Assembly (NCBI GenBank): GCA_030620095.1
Contig: JAUTXW010005216.1
Coordinates: 434,001 to 498,000 of the forward strand
DNA from: Kuschelorhynchus macadamiae
Taxonomy: Eukaryota > Arthropoda > Insecta > Coleoptera > Curculionidae
Length of the DNA stretch: 64,000 nt
Direction: 5' to 3'
How positions within the stretch are numbered: the stretch's first letter is position 1; each line of letters starts with the position of its first letter. The position numbers and the translations under genes are program-made. The notes beneath the pieces are model-generated. The model had not been told where the DNA came from. It saw nothing but the letters and a program-made list of their open reading frames with translations, and ran no database searches. Below, piece after piece: positions 32,142 to 45,375 of this stretch.

Positions 32142-33779
32142 ATGTGAGTGTTATTGCACTTCGAAATAAGAATCATAGTTGACTATTGTACTTTGGTTTA
32201 TTAAGAGTTTATGCAAACTAGGAAGTACTAAATGAAAATGAAAGCTTAGGAACTTCTGGTACCTATATAACCTTCATCATACAAACGACACTATTTTACA
32301 AATCAGAATGTTTAAAGGTAGTACTTTTGAAACATTGGATACCTAAAATTAATATTTTTCTAAAATATAATAAAGCATTTTTAACCAATAAAATTTATTG
32401 ATACCGTATAATAGCAGTTCTATTTTAATTTCTTTTGTTTTTATTTGTACAATTAATATTAATTTTACTGAATTTTCTTCTAACCTAAGTTGATATTTCG
32501 TAAATAGATATGTATCTAATGCTTTCTTCTGTATTAAATTTGAGTAAATTTAAATGAAATAATAATACTTATGCTTGTTTTTATTTAAAACGTAATTTAG
32601 ACTGTATTAATAAAATTATTTATATTTAATTATTTATGGCATGTTGCGTCTTAAATGCGTTGACATTTTTTATCTACTTAACTTTTCTATGTAATTTTAG
32701 TTACTTAGAAAAAATATAATTTCCTAGTTCAACTAAAAATAACCATTCTGCTTATTAAAAAAAAATCATTAAATTTTATTTATTAGAGTCAAGTAAAGTA
32801 ATAAAAAGAAAGCAGAAATACAAAAGGACAGTCGAAATGAAACAAAAAAGAAAAATTCCAAGTACTTTATAGCTTATGAAAGCCTAATATAACTTTCAAA
32901 TGACTTGCGCACGTTATTCTAAATATGCTCTCATATTGTTGCGCCGTTAAATTTTTAGTTGCAAGTATTTCTTAGGAGCAAGCTTTAGATAAAATTATTG
33001 TAATTACTGGGCACGTGTCCCGACAGCTCATCATCCAGAATGCGTTCTCGCTCTGTTAATTTATTTTGTCCAGACGGCAAAATTGCCACATTTCTTTATA
33101 ACTTTCATAAGTCGCTATTTCAAACCCCATGTCAATTCTAAAGCATAAATAACAACAAACGTTGAACTTAAACTTATGAATGAATATAAGGGTATTTATA
33201 TGAAAGGTTTATTATGTAAAAAGTTATATTCAGTAATATCTAAAGTGAGCTGAATTTTAATGTTTCACCAGTTTTTTTGGCACCTCAAATAATGTATCAC
33301 ACTAATTGGCTTGTTTAATTTAGTCCATACCCTCATTCTAATTCTCTTTCAAAAGTAAAGTTTTCAAATTACTTCCTACATTTGAAAGTAAAAATCACAG
33401 TGGATACGCCAATGAAAACCGAAAACAAGGTGTTTTTGACGGGTTATCGTTTTGAATCTTGGGACCTTCCCGGTCTCGTCAAGGTCACGGCTAGGCTCTT
33501 TCCTGTACATTTATTTATTCAAAGGCCTGACCGATCCAATTGACAGAAGTCTGACAGCGGTTTCTGAAGAACCTTTTAAAAACGGAACACCCTTCAAATA
33601 ATTGACAGTTCAGACATTGGTTACCCGACAACCAACAAAATCGGTTGTTCTGGTGACACAGTTGACAGTTATTTTCAGGAATCGTGTTTCGTAAATAACC
33701 GGTTTTTCAAATAACCGGTGAATACAAACACGAAACCGAAACAAAGATTGGAAACGGAATACGTCCTAAGTAGCTTTTC
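32142..33779. other. Unassigned AT-rich sequence
   Basis: No gene. The stretch 33440-33760 is less AT-rich, with TTGACAGT words repeated (near 33602, 33662 and 33538); I cannot assign it. Confidence 0.4.
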
Positions 33780-33957
33780 AGCCTAAATTTTTAATAATTT
33801 TATTAGGCCGCCATTTATTAATGGAATTAAAAGCACATGTTTTTCGGCATCTAGGTCCCCTGAAACGGAAAGATTTGAAAAAATCTGGCAGAGTGATTTT
33901 TTCAGATTACTAAGATTTTTTCACGATTACAATACTTCCCTTTTACGAGGGAAGTAA
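33780..33957 (+). repeat. GCCAT dispersed repeat, copy d (3' end)
   Basis: Shows AGGCCGCCATTTATTAATGG, then TTTTTCGGCATCTAGG and the terminal CACGATTACAATACTTCCC followed by TTTTACGAGGGAAGT. The last 22 bases can fold as ACTTCCC/GGGAAGT. Confidence 0.85.
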
Positions 33958-34859
33958 ATAAATAATACATTGCCAATGACTTTTCTGAAATAGTTTTTGA
34001 TTCCCTTTGTGATTCTTTAAATTTTTAAATGATTAGGAAAATGTATCAATAAATACCTATTAAATAAAACATATTCACAACCAGGTATTTAGGTTGTCAG
34101 AAATTTACATGAAATAGTATTAATTTAAATATTGTAAATCAATCTAGTAACAACCCTCAACTGTTTAACACGATTACAGTGGTCTATAAAATATTTCCAC
34201 CGAAAAGGTAGTAACTATTAGTGAATGCATAATTTTAGGTACATATATAAATTTCATCACTAATTAAGGGAAAAAGTGAGTTTGTTCACATTAGTCCCCT
34301 TCGGTGTTCCCAGCGGTAGCTCAAGTTTTTTGCATTTCACCGCAAGTTCCGTATTTTTTTCTTCCACGTAATTGATAAAGATTTTCAAAATATGTTGCAT
34401 GGTCTTCTGCAATTCTTTTAAAATTCGCCGCAGAAAAGACAATTTGGCAAAAAAGCAATATCGCGGAATATGATTATTTTTAAATTTTATAAAGGTATTA
34501 ATTAAATACTATCTGAACTAATTTTTTAACATTTTAACTAAATGGCATTAAAACGGGATATCAAAAATTTGAACTTTAATCTAAAAGATAAAAATAAGTT
34601 TTGTTTCATACTTATTTAAAAAACCGTAAAGAGGTAACTTCCTTTTATAGAGTAAACAATTTACTGAATGTTTCTATTGATATCATATTTTGTAATAGTA
34701 CTTAAAAATGTAGTAGTTATTATTTTAAAGTTGTTGAGAAATTAAATTAAAAATGAACTTTGGTAAAGTATGTATTTTACAACAAAAATGTTTGGTAATA
34801 ATATAATAGAAAAGGTGTTTTTTTATTGAACGTTAGTAGCTGTTACATGTATTATACGT
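33958..34859. other. Unassigned AT-rich sequence
   Basis: No supported feature. The small reverse ORF at 34260-34442 lacks family features. Confidence 0.4.
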
Positions 34860-35418
34860 ACTAATTTTAAAAAGAATTCTACATTTAGTATTAACAATGT
34901 CTGTCTAGCCTGCCCTTAAATTGTATAACCTAATTATCCTAAGATTCGAAAGCTGTTTTTTTTTAACTACCATAAACTCTAGTAACAGTATTTGGAATTT
35001 CAAAAAAGTTTGAGTAAAGGAGAATTATTAAGTTCTTTTTGGTCGTTAAGTTGTAAATTTGTTTCTTTTAGGCGGCTTATTTCTAAATTTTCCAATAAAT
35101 TGTGATAAAGTGCGGGACACGAAAGAAAACCGGGCGGTCCCTAAAATAAAGGTTCATAGTCTTAAGGAAGCGGAAAAGTAAAATTTGTATACGCAAATAA
35201 ATTTTATGTTATTTTATTTGTTGTAATAGTTTGCCGCTTCACCTATAAAGTGCGCCAGCTAAGCGGTACGGAAAATTAATCGAGGATTTAGTAAATTTTG
35301 CACTGGTCCACTTGTAATTGGAATGTGCCTAGAGTCTCCATGCACTTGCCGCTAGAAGGTTCTAGCTATTTCCAGTGGCGCCTATACATTTCGAGCATTT
35401 GTTTTCATTTCTATATAA

Positions 35419-36672
35419 ATGCGTTGCAAAAGAGGAAAAACAATTCGCTGCGGTGCACGTGAAGTTATTGCGAGCGTTATAGAGGCCTGTACTAGAGAAG
35501 ATGAAAATACTAGTTTGACTATTCCAATTCATAATCGAACAGAACGCCCTGCATTTTACACTGGTGTTTACAATTCAAAGAGAACATAATGATCGCCCAT
35601 GTTCTACTTCACCTTTAAAATATCCTGGTAAAAAGACCCCGATTATCAACAATAGAGGATTTTTATATAAACTTGAAGAAGGTTCCGACCTGCAAACCCC
35701 TACTTCATGCTGTAAAGAACAAAATAGATTTTTCGTACGGGTATAAAACCCTAAATCGGCTTTTACGATCAAATGGTTTTGTTTGGCGCAAGTGCCAAAA
35801 TAAACGAAAATTGCTCACCGAGAGACCAAATATTTTTCGCTGGCGCGGGTGAAATATCTATCAACTGTAAGGCAATATAGGCAAGAAGGACGCAATATTG
35901 TGTATCTAGACGTAACCTGGGTAGATAATGCTGTGACAGTGAACAAATGCTGGTAAAGTGAAAGTATTATAGGTGTTGTTCAGGGAATCCGCTCTAGTAG
36001 TCGCTTTATTATAGTTCATGCTGGTTCAGAAGCCGGATTTGTTCCAGGTGCTGCTTTAGTTTTTCGCTCGGTACTAACAACTGGAGACTATCATGGACAG
36101 ATGAATAGAGATAATTTTGAAAAGTGGTTGCTCGCGAAAGTTCTACCTAACATTCCTCCCAAATCAGTCGTGGTAATGGATAGTACGACTTATCATTCGC
36201 ACGTAGAAGATAAAGTGCCAACTAAATACTCTACAAAAGCTCTTATGATATCGTGGCTTAAATCAAACAATCTTGTATGTGATCCAACATGAGAAGATAT
36301 CAATTATATGAAGTAATATCAGCCAACAAGCCTACAGAAAAAAAGTATAAAATTGACGGTCTTTTACGTAACCTCGGTCATGCACCTTTAAGGCTACCTC
36401 CATACATGTGCGACCTCAACCCTATTGAACTGGCATGGGCAGGAGTAAAAAAACATATTCGAGAGCGCAACACCGGTGAACTTTCAATTAAAGATTTAAA
36501 TAAAATAACATTAGAAGCGATTGACACAATATCAGCTGAAAATTGGAAATCGTATGTTAAACATGTTCCTTCTATTAAAGATAAATACTGGGAAGTAGAT
36601 GAAACGGTTATTGATGATTCAGTTATCACACTAGGATCTTCAAGTAGTGACGACGAAACCTCATCATTTTGA
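35419..36672 (+). pseudogene. IS630-like transposase (DDE superfamily endonuclease), broken
   Basis: An ATG at 35419 gives a 56-codon frame (MRCKRGKTIRCGAREVIASV) up to a stop at 35589. Following frames give LLRSNGFVWRKCQNKRKLL, KYLSTVRQYRQEGRNIVYLD (first Asp, in VYLDVTWVDN), then MNRDNFEKWLLAKVLPNIP and KSVVVMDSTTYHSH (second Asp, in VMDSTTYH), and finally LGHAPLRLPPYMCDLNPIEL with Glu in NPIELAW. This is an arthropod family of IS630/Tc1-like transposases usually near 350-400 residues. The C-terminal tail is Ser/Asp rich (SSSSDDETSSF). The Asn expected after the second Asp is Ser here. At least four frame changes and a stop after NKCW. Confidence 0.85.
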
Positions 36673-36821
36673 GAGGAAGACAACGATTTAGAAGGAATCG
36701 AACCATTAGAATCACAGCCGTCAACCTCAAAAATGGCTTATTTTTTTCATATATTTTGTAAAATTATTCATAAAGTAGCTGTCAATAAACTGCTTCAAAA
36801 TAATTAATTTTCTGTTTAATA

Positions 36822-37302
36822 CCGGGTGTCAAAAAATATCTAATATTGCAATTAATATTTGAAAAACTACAGAATATTAAATCGGGGTGATTCTTGGACC
36901 TTTTTAAGAAAAAAGTTTAATATGAACCTAAAAGTCTTAACTTTGGAGATACAGGGTTTTAAACATTTTTTTAAATCCTAATTCTGATATTATTATAGAT
37001 AAATAACTGTGTGAAATTTGATACACGTCTTTTATGCATAAAAGGGCATTTTTTATTAACAATCGATTTTTGAAATTTCTACCAGTGGCGTGCATATGTT
37101 ATTAACCTGGGTAAATCCGTATGCTCCTTAATGCATAGAAGATGTGTATCAAATTTCATGCAGTTATCTACAATAGCATCAGAATTGGGATGAAAAAAAA
37201 TGTTTTCTTTTTAAACTTTACCATCCTGTATCTCAAAAGTTAAGACTTTTAGGACATAAAAACACCCCCTTTAACATCAGCACGCGATTAGGAAACGCCC
37301 TG
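36822..37302. mobile_element. CAGGGTG-type MITE nested in the IS630-like element
   Basis: 481 bp between TA dinucleotides. Left tip CCGGGTGTCAAAAAAT; right tip, reversed, CAGGGCGTTTCC. Inner arms pair well: AAAAGTCTTAACTTTGGAG with CTCAAAAGTTAAGACTTTT, and GTGTGAAATTTGATACAC with GTGTATCAAATTTCATGC. GAGATACAGGG sits inside the arm, as in the element at 42591. Non-coding. Confidence 0.8.
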
Positions 37303-38543
37303 TATAGTACTTCACAATGACGGCCCCTGTATAAAGTAATATGACAAACGGCCACTTTTGGCATACCCGAGTAGCCCAAAGTCGAACTGCATAAATTAAA
37401 ATTTTGATAAATCTCGTTCACTGGATCTGATGCTTGGTGCGTGGACTTGTAAATCGTGTATCACTATACTGGGTGATCCAATAATAGTGGACGTAGGCAG
37501 TAGCCCGGGAACCGTTAATGACAGAACTCAAGAAAAAATATGTTTATAGGTAAATCGATCAAGAAAAATCAAAATTAAATCATTTTAAAATTCGAAAGTT
37601 CGCCGTTTTTGCAACACATAAGAGATATAGAAGTGCTGTACAAGAAAGAAAACAGACACATATAGATAAAGGTTCATTAAGCATAGTTACATTTTTTAAT
37701 TATCTGAAGTGCGCATAGTCAAAAAGGAGTGCCATATTATTTGAAGAACGACGGGACACCACTGGTTTAAAGAGATTTCTTGGCCGACCTTCCTAAACCG
37801 ATTGACTCCGCCCGGTTTTCTTTCGTGTCCCGCACTTTAATACAGCTTGCTAATGGTGAGTCATGTTTATTTATATATTTAAAACACTAACGACCGCTTG
37901 CAGAAAGCTCAATTAAAGTTTAAAATGTTTAATGTTTAAATCCGAAAGTTCGGTTAAATATTCCAAACAGCAATTAAGTTTTGTGCAACCGACTGTTAGC
38001 CAGATTTTTCAGCAAGTTCGTAAGAGAATTGTACTGCACCAATTTACATGATTTTTTTTAAATGATCGTCTGGTTACCGAGACCTTTTAACATTATTTTT
38101 TGTATTGTTTTATTGCGTATTTTTTCTATAAAATCAATATGTGTTTCTTCAATAACATTTCTGGACGATGTGGTGAATGCTCGTGAATTATTATAATTCC
38201 ACTGGAAACTCATCGCGGCATCTAAAGGAAAATGCAGAACAAAGTCTGCCGGACCTGCTAGTTATGAATAAAACTGCGCCTATGTTCGTTAATCCTCCTT
38301 TTAAAGTTCTACCCGTCTGTTTTTGATCATAAATCGCATGTTAACTGATAGACCTCTGACTTTTCATTTCTATATTACTTTTGGGTTTGTGTTTTTCAGA
38401 AATTTTGCTAGGGAATTATTGAAAGAGTTTTTGAAAACGATTTTTACAATCTTCCTGTTAAGACAACGTTTAATTTTTAAAGAGGGCTTTCCAAATTATT
38501 TTAAAACATGTATTACCATCTCTACGATTGAGGTATATTCCAT

Positions 38544-38675
38544 TAATAATTTTGTGCCTTTGTTAACTTGTTATTTTTTATTTGTTCTACTATTGAAACT
38601 GGGTAGCCATTATTAATTGCAATTTGTTTAATGAAATTAAGCTCATCATTAAAACTTTCTTCTGATAATGGGACG
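38544..38675 (-). pseudogene. Penelope-like polyprotein fragment
   Basis: 44 codons on the reverse strand from about 38675 to TAA (38546-38544): VPLSEESFNDELNFIKQIAI, NNGYPVSIVEQI, KLTKAQNY. PLE proteins carry this type of sequence between RT and the GIY-YIG domain. No continuation of the frame is visible. Confidence 0.55.
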
Positions 38676-38940
38676 CTAATGGCCAAATAGAACTTAACAA
38701 TTCTCCTTTACTGAACATTTTCTGCATTTTCAAATATTGTTACTAGAGTTTATGGTGGTTAAAAAAATCCAGCTTTTGTCCCTTAGGATAATTAGGTTAT
38801 AAAATTTAAATAAGGGACCGCCGTAGGTTAGATAGACTTTGTTAATACTAAATGTCAAATTCTTTTTAAAATTATCACGTAGCACACACCAGGCGAAGCT
38901 AGAGTGTTAGCGAAACGCGTCGTGTAAAAATTCATTATAT

Positions 38941-40871
<1,931 letters not shown>

Positions 40872-41029
40872 GTGGCTAGTGCCCGACTTCCCTTTGCCGG
40901 CCGTGGCCTTCGGAAACTTCCGCAACAATTCGGCTATATCCGTAGGAACCAATGATCGCGCGACCCGAAAGAAATGTGGCAGAAATAAATCAAATGATTT
41001 GGGGTTTTAGCGTTCCTAGTTGCCAAAAA

Positions 41030-41560
41030 ATATGCTTTATCAATTTCGTCGGTCGGTCTGTTTGTCTGTCAGTTCGCGGCGCAGCCTAAAAACTACTTAT
41101 CAGATTGAATTCAAATTTCAGTCAATGATTAAGGGTCACATGTGGATGACCTGGTAGTATTTTAGTAAAAATCCAATATGCTGGAACGCAGATGGTGGCC
41201 TAGTGAAACGTTAAAAAAAGTATTACTAAAAAAAACTAATTATCGAATTTACCTCAAATTTTGCACAAACTTCGAGTGTTGGATAGGAATAAACTGGTAA
41301 CATTGTGGTATGAATACAAGAGAGCATTTTAGCATAAATCAAAGATAGCAAAACCAAATAACAGTTTAATAAAATATTTAAAAAAAATCAGCCGGAAAAT
41401 ACTACTTATTAAATTAATTCAACAAATGCTATGCAAGCATTAGTTGTGATATAGAGAAAAACTGGTAAAGTTGTGCTATGAATCAAGACGGCGAAGCAAA
41501 ATCGCGGCCAAAAGAAATTTTTAAAAAATTAACGTTTTTTAGTTTTGGTAAAATTTAAAA
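41030..41560 (-). repeat. GCCAT dispersed repeat, copy f (reverse strand)
   Basis: Reversed family words in order: GTCTGTTTGTCTGTCAGTTC, GCGGCGCAGCCTAAAAACTA, CCTGGTAGTATTTTAG, AACTGGTAACATTGTGG. It lies just left of further AT-rich sequence and lacks both terminal hairpins. Confidence 0.8.
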
Positions 41561-42464
41561 AAAAAATAATAAAACTTATTTAATTCTGTTAATTCGAAAA
41601 CAGATAAAAACTGACTAAAAAATCCAAGACGATGTATTACAGACCTATACTCATATATCGTTGAACATGTCTTTAAACGCTCTACATTACGAAATAATAT
41701 ATGATGTCTAACTTAAAATAAGAAAATTCATATCAGCTCGAAAAAAGTACAACATCTTGTATAAATGAAAATGAAATAAGTTAATAACATCAATCTTTTA
41801 CTATTATCCAGATATGGGGATATAGGACATCTTATTAGACACCCTGTATACAGTTTAATGATTTCAGCTATAATATGAACCTATCCGGCATAACAAATTT
41901 ATCTCGGTCTGTAGCCGATTAAAAGAAAATTTCGAACAAGAACGCTTTTTAGGTTGCCCTAAAAAGTCTCCAGACAATAAAATTACTGTTTTGTAAACTT
42001 TTTCAACTAGACCTTAATGAGTGGGAATTCATTCTAATTACAAATGCCATGAAATCCTGACCGAAAGTCGCTTAGTGCAGCGTAAAACCGCCAATATTCT
42101 TTAACAATAGTTTTATATGTACAGTGGCGGAGCTAAATTTTATTTTCCTATTAAACATTTTTTTTGTATAAAACGGAAAATAACATTTACTATTGAAAAC
42201 GTATTAAAAACTGTATTACATATTTTTGGTAGAAGAAATACAGTGGTTTGATTTTTAAAAGTTTTTTTTTCTATCCCTACCCTATAGCAAGTTATGCTAT
42301 CATTAACTACCAACTTAAAAAAATATTTTTAAGTTGACTAATTAATTTGAGTTTTAAATATTAAGACTATTTTTTCTTACATGGTTCCGAAGAATTGTCC
42401 CCGCCTTCCGACTGACAGGAGTGCATTTTAAGTATTAACAGGATGAATATCTTTATAAAAATAG
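41561..42464. other. AT-rich, with a possible CAGGGTG element end near 41850
   Basis: TTAGACACCCTGTATACAG at about 41840-41856 is a CAGGGTG-type tip on the reverse strand; I could not find its partner. CAGTGGCGGAGCTA at about 42122 resembles a hAT-type tip, again unpaired. Confidence 0.35.
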
Positions 42465-42590
42465 GTAAATTTCCTTTACCAGTAACTTCCTTCGTTTAAA
42501 TCTTCACTTTTATTAGGAATAATGAATTATAATCCTTTTTAGTTCAGTAAAGGAAGGAAAGGAAAAAGATCATTTATAGTAACACATATA

Positions 42591-44883
42591 CAGGGTGATT
42601 CATGAGGAAATGTCAATACTTCAGGTACATATTCAGGACCAAAAAATAAATATAAAAGTCTATATTAATAATGTCCGCAAGGCCTTAGTTCTCGAGATAC
42701 AGGGTGATAAAGTTTTTATTTAATTTTCCTATTTTTTAAATAAAATCTATGATAATGTAAATAATGGAGTGAAAATTGATATACGGGGGTTTTTTGGTAT
42801 GACAAATTCGAATCTAATATTACTATTGCTCTTACTTGTAGGGGGCGCCACCTACATGTCTTTCTACTTCTTCGAACAATCACGATTTTTTGATACAGTC
42901 TTGTATTACATTTTTGAGCAAAACAAATTATTCCCTTGCCATTTCTATTTAGATTTAAAACAGTTTCGGTGCATGTGATTTTTTTTATCAAATTCGCATG
43001 CGAAGTGTGCCTTGCCTGACAGAACAACTGCTGGTTGGTGTTCTCATCGTTTTTCCTGTTACTTAGCAATAGTAATGTCAGTTAATAATAAGATCAAATA
43101 TTGTCACTGTCAATTTCTGTTCATAGCTTTTATTATCTGACAATAATCATTTAAGAAACTTTAGATCTAAATACGTCATTATGCCTGTGATATTCTCGCA
43201 TCGTGAATATGCAGATATGATATTCGTCTATGGCTTCTGCAATGGGGCCGCAATTCAAGCAGTCGCGGAGTACCAGCGTCGTTTTCCAGATAGAAGGGTG
43301 CCAGATAGAAGAGTTTTTCAACAAGTTTTCACTACTGCTGGAGAATCTGGGATGTTTCCAAGTGCGAAAATTGTATCTGAAAGGGAATCGGGACCCAACG
43401 TTGAAGTAGAAGAGACTATAGTCAATGCCGTCGAAAATGATCCAAGCATAAGCACTAGGCGGATTGCAAATACTTATCAAATTACACAATCGTCTGCTTG
43501 TTTATATTTTATTTATTGTTTATACCCATTTCATTTACAACGGGTTCAACATTTGCAGGAGGGTGATTTTGAGTTGAGAATGCAATTCTGTAACTGGATT
43601 AATGAAGATCGAAGGTTGTATAGGTATGTTTTGTTCACTGATGAAGCACAATTCACGCGTGATGGTATAAATAATCTTTACAATGAACACCGGTGGTCCT
43701 ATGAAAATCCTCACGCTACAGTAAACATAATTTCCAACATAAATTTAGCATTAATGTGTGGTGTGGAATGTTAAATGGTCATTTAATTGGTCCATTTATA
43801 ATCGACGGTAGTCTTACAGGAGAAAAATATTTAAACTTTCTTGAAAATCACTAGCGAAATCTATTAGAAGATGTTCCCCTTAATGTAAGACAAAACATGT
43901 ATTTGCAGTATGATGGAGCCCCTGCACACTACAGGTTACTTGTAAGAGATTTTTTAAACCAAAACTTTCCAAACCGTTGCGTTGGATTGGTCGGGGAGGT
44001 CCGTTTAATTGGCCACCTAGATCGCCAGACCTTAATCCTTTGGATTATTGTCTTTGGGGATGGTTCAAATCACTGGTATATTCCACTAAAGTAAATACAA
44101 GAGAAGCATTATTGGATCGGATAACAAACGCAGCACAAACACTAAGAAATGCGCCCGAATGTATCCACAGAGCAACCCGAGCTATACACCATAGAGCTGA
44201 CCTGTGCTTAGAAGCAAATGGTGGAATTTTTGAAAATTATAAAACGTAACCTAGATTTTATTAAAAACAACTTAATAATAACAATTTTAATAAAAATTAA
44301 ATACCTTTTGTTTAGTTTATGTCTGAGGCACTGAATACACACCTCAAAAAAATGTGTTAGTCTTTCATTTCAAAGCTTTTGTGCCAAGATGCGTTTAAAT
44401 TTGGACAAAATAACAAACTTTTAAAATTTTGCGATAAAAAATTACATGCGCCGAAATTGTTTTAAATCCAAATATTTCGAAAACGGTTGCTCGTATCCAC
44501 TTTTAATAGGTATACCTTTTTGACGTAGAGATGGCAAGGGAATAATTTGTTTTACTCAAAAATGTAATACAAGACTGTACAAAAAAGTTGTGATTGTTCG
44601 AAAGAGTAGAAAGACATGTAGGTGGTGCCCCCTACAAGTAAAAGCAGTACTAATATTAGATTCGAATTTGTCATACCAAAGAACCCCCGTATATCAATTT
44701 TCACTCCATTATTTACATTATCATAGATTTTATTTAAAAAATAGGAAAATTAAATAAAAACTTTAACACCCTGTATCTCGAGAACTAAGGCCTTGCGGAC
44801 ACTTATTTATATAGACTTTTATGTTAATTTTTTGGTTCTGAATATGTACCTGAAGTATTGACATTTCCTCATGAATCACCCTG
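42591..44883 (+). mobile_element. Mariner-like element 2 with 358-bp inverted repeats
   Basis: 2293 bp bounded by TA. Tips CAGGGTGATTCATGAGG and its complement. Arms 42591 to about 42948 and about 44525 to 44883 match closely for some 358 bp. A second CAGGGTG sits inside each arm (42700-42706 and 44767-44773), 109-110 bp from the tip. Holds a broken transposase. ORFs lying wholly inside the arms on either strand are not genes. Confidence 0.93.
43181..44249 (+). pseudogene. Mariner/IS630-superfamily transposase (DUF4817 type), broken
   Basis: ATG at 43181: MPVIFSHREYADMIFVYGFC and EYQRRFPDRRVPDRRVFQ form the N-terminal helix-turn-helix characteristic of arthropod transposases of this type. 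ISTRRIANTYQITQSSA is a second HTH. Catalytic residues: VLFTDEAQFTRDG (first Asp, 43640), LQYDGAPAHY (second Asp, 43912) and PRSPDLNPLDYCLWGW (third Asp, 44028), in three different frames. Breaks: a shift near 43745, a TAG after FLENH near 43853, and about five extra bases near 43972 before RWIGRGG. Allowing for the last, 36 residues separate the second and third Asp, as in the element at 1056. C-terminus EALLDRITNAA, stop at 44249. Confidence 0.88.
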
Positions 44884-45367
44884 TATACCATCTATACAAT
44901 ATTTCACCAGTTTCTACCTTGCTACACTTCATTTTTGCGCATAATTTAAAATCAATTCAGTAAGTAGTTTTTACATTGACACACACCGCCATTTTGTTAC
45001 GTCATATTTTTTTTTAATTATTTGGCCGCCATCTTGAGTTCGTACTACAACTTCACCAGTTTATCTCTATATCATACTTAATGATGCTTGCACAAAATTT
45101 GAAATTAATCTTCAGCTGATTTTTTAAATAATTTACTAATTTTTTAATTAATTTACAGATCATCCCCATATGACCCTTAGTTTTTTTATGAACATTTGAA
45201 GTTAATCTGAAAAGCATTTGCCGCGAACTGACAGACAGACACACAAACCATCAGAGGGAGCGACAAAATTGTTATATTTTGGCATCTATGGAGCCTAAAA
45301 CGTGAAGATATACTTTATTTGGCCATTAGTATCATAATTTTACTAGTTCATCTCAGTACCTCAATTA

Positions 45368-45375
45368 GTTATAAC
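45368..45375. repeat. 8-bp target-site duplication, left (GTTATAAC)
   Basis: Identical to 47515-47522 and flanks the hAT element. Confidence 0.93.

Larger units (their letters stand above)
35108..37837 (+). mobile_element. IS630-like DNA transposon with 30-bp terminal repeats
   Basis: Terminal inverted repeats of about 30 bp, essentially identical: AAGTGCGGGACACGAAAG then AAAACCGGGCGG at 35108-35137, complement at 37808-37837, each bordered by TA (35106-35107; 37838-37839). Contains one broken transposase gene (35419-36672) and, between gene and right tip, a 481-bp MITE. The right flank (from 37303) resumes the element. The TIRs were not needed to find the gene, so the two lines of evidence are independent. 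Confidence 0.88.
34860..38940. mobile_element. Penelope-like remnant with inverted arms, host to an IS630-like element
   Basis: Left arm about 34860-35050 and right arm about 38690-38885 are inverted copies (TTTAGTATTAACAA, ATAACCTAATTATCCTAAG, ATAAACTCTAGTAACA, AAAGGAGAATT). Next to the right arm, the reverse strand at 38675-38544 reads SEESFNDELNFIKQIAINNG and YPVSIVEQIKNNKL, a pattern found between RT and endonuclease of Penelope-like elements. Just outside the right arm is a GCTA/TAGC hairpin with GCGAAACGCGTCG (38893-38930), like the terminal motifs of PLEs. Rearranged, inverted partial copies are usual for PLEs. The identification is moderate because the RT core is not visible. Confidence 0.55.

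Noticed and set aside
36378..36683. Reverse ORF of 101 codons
   Set aside because: Antisense of the IS630-like transposase C-terminus.
38323..38616. Forward ORF of 97 codons, Phe/Leu rich
   Set aside because: Composition-driven and opposite to the Penelope-like fragment.
42716..43069. Reverse ORF of 117 codons and forward ORF at 42769-42978
   Set aside because: Both lie mainly in the left inverted arm of mariner-like element 2, with related ORFs possible in the right arm; no conserved motif.
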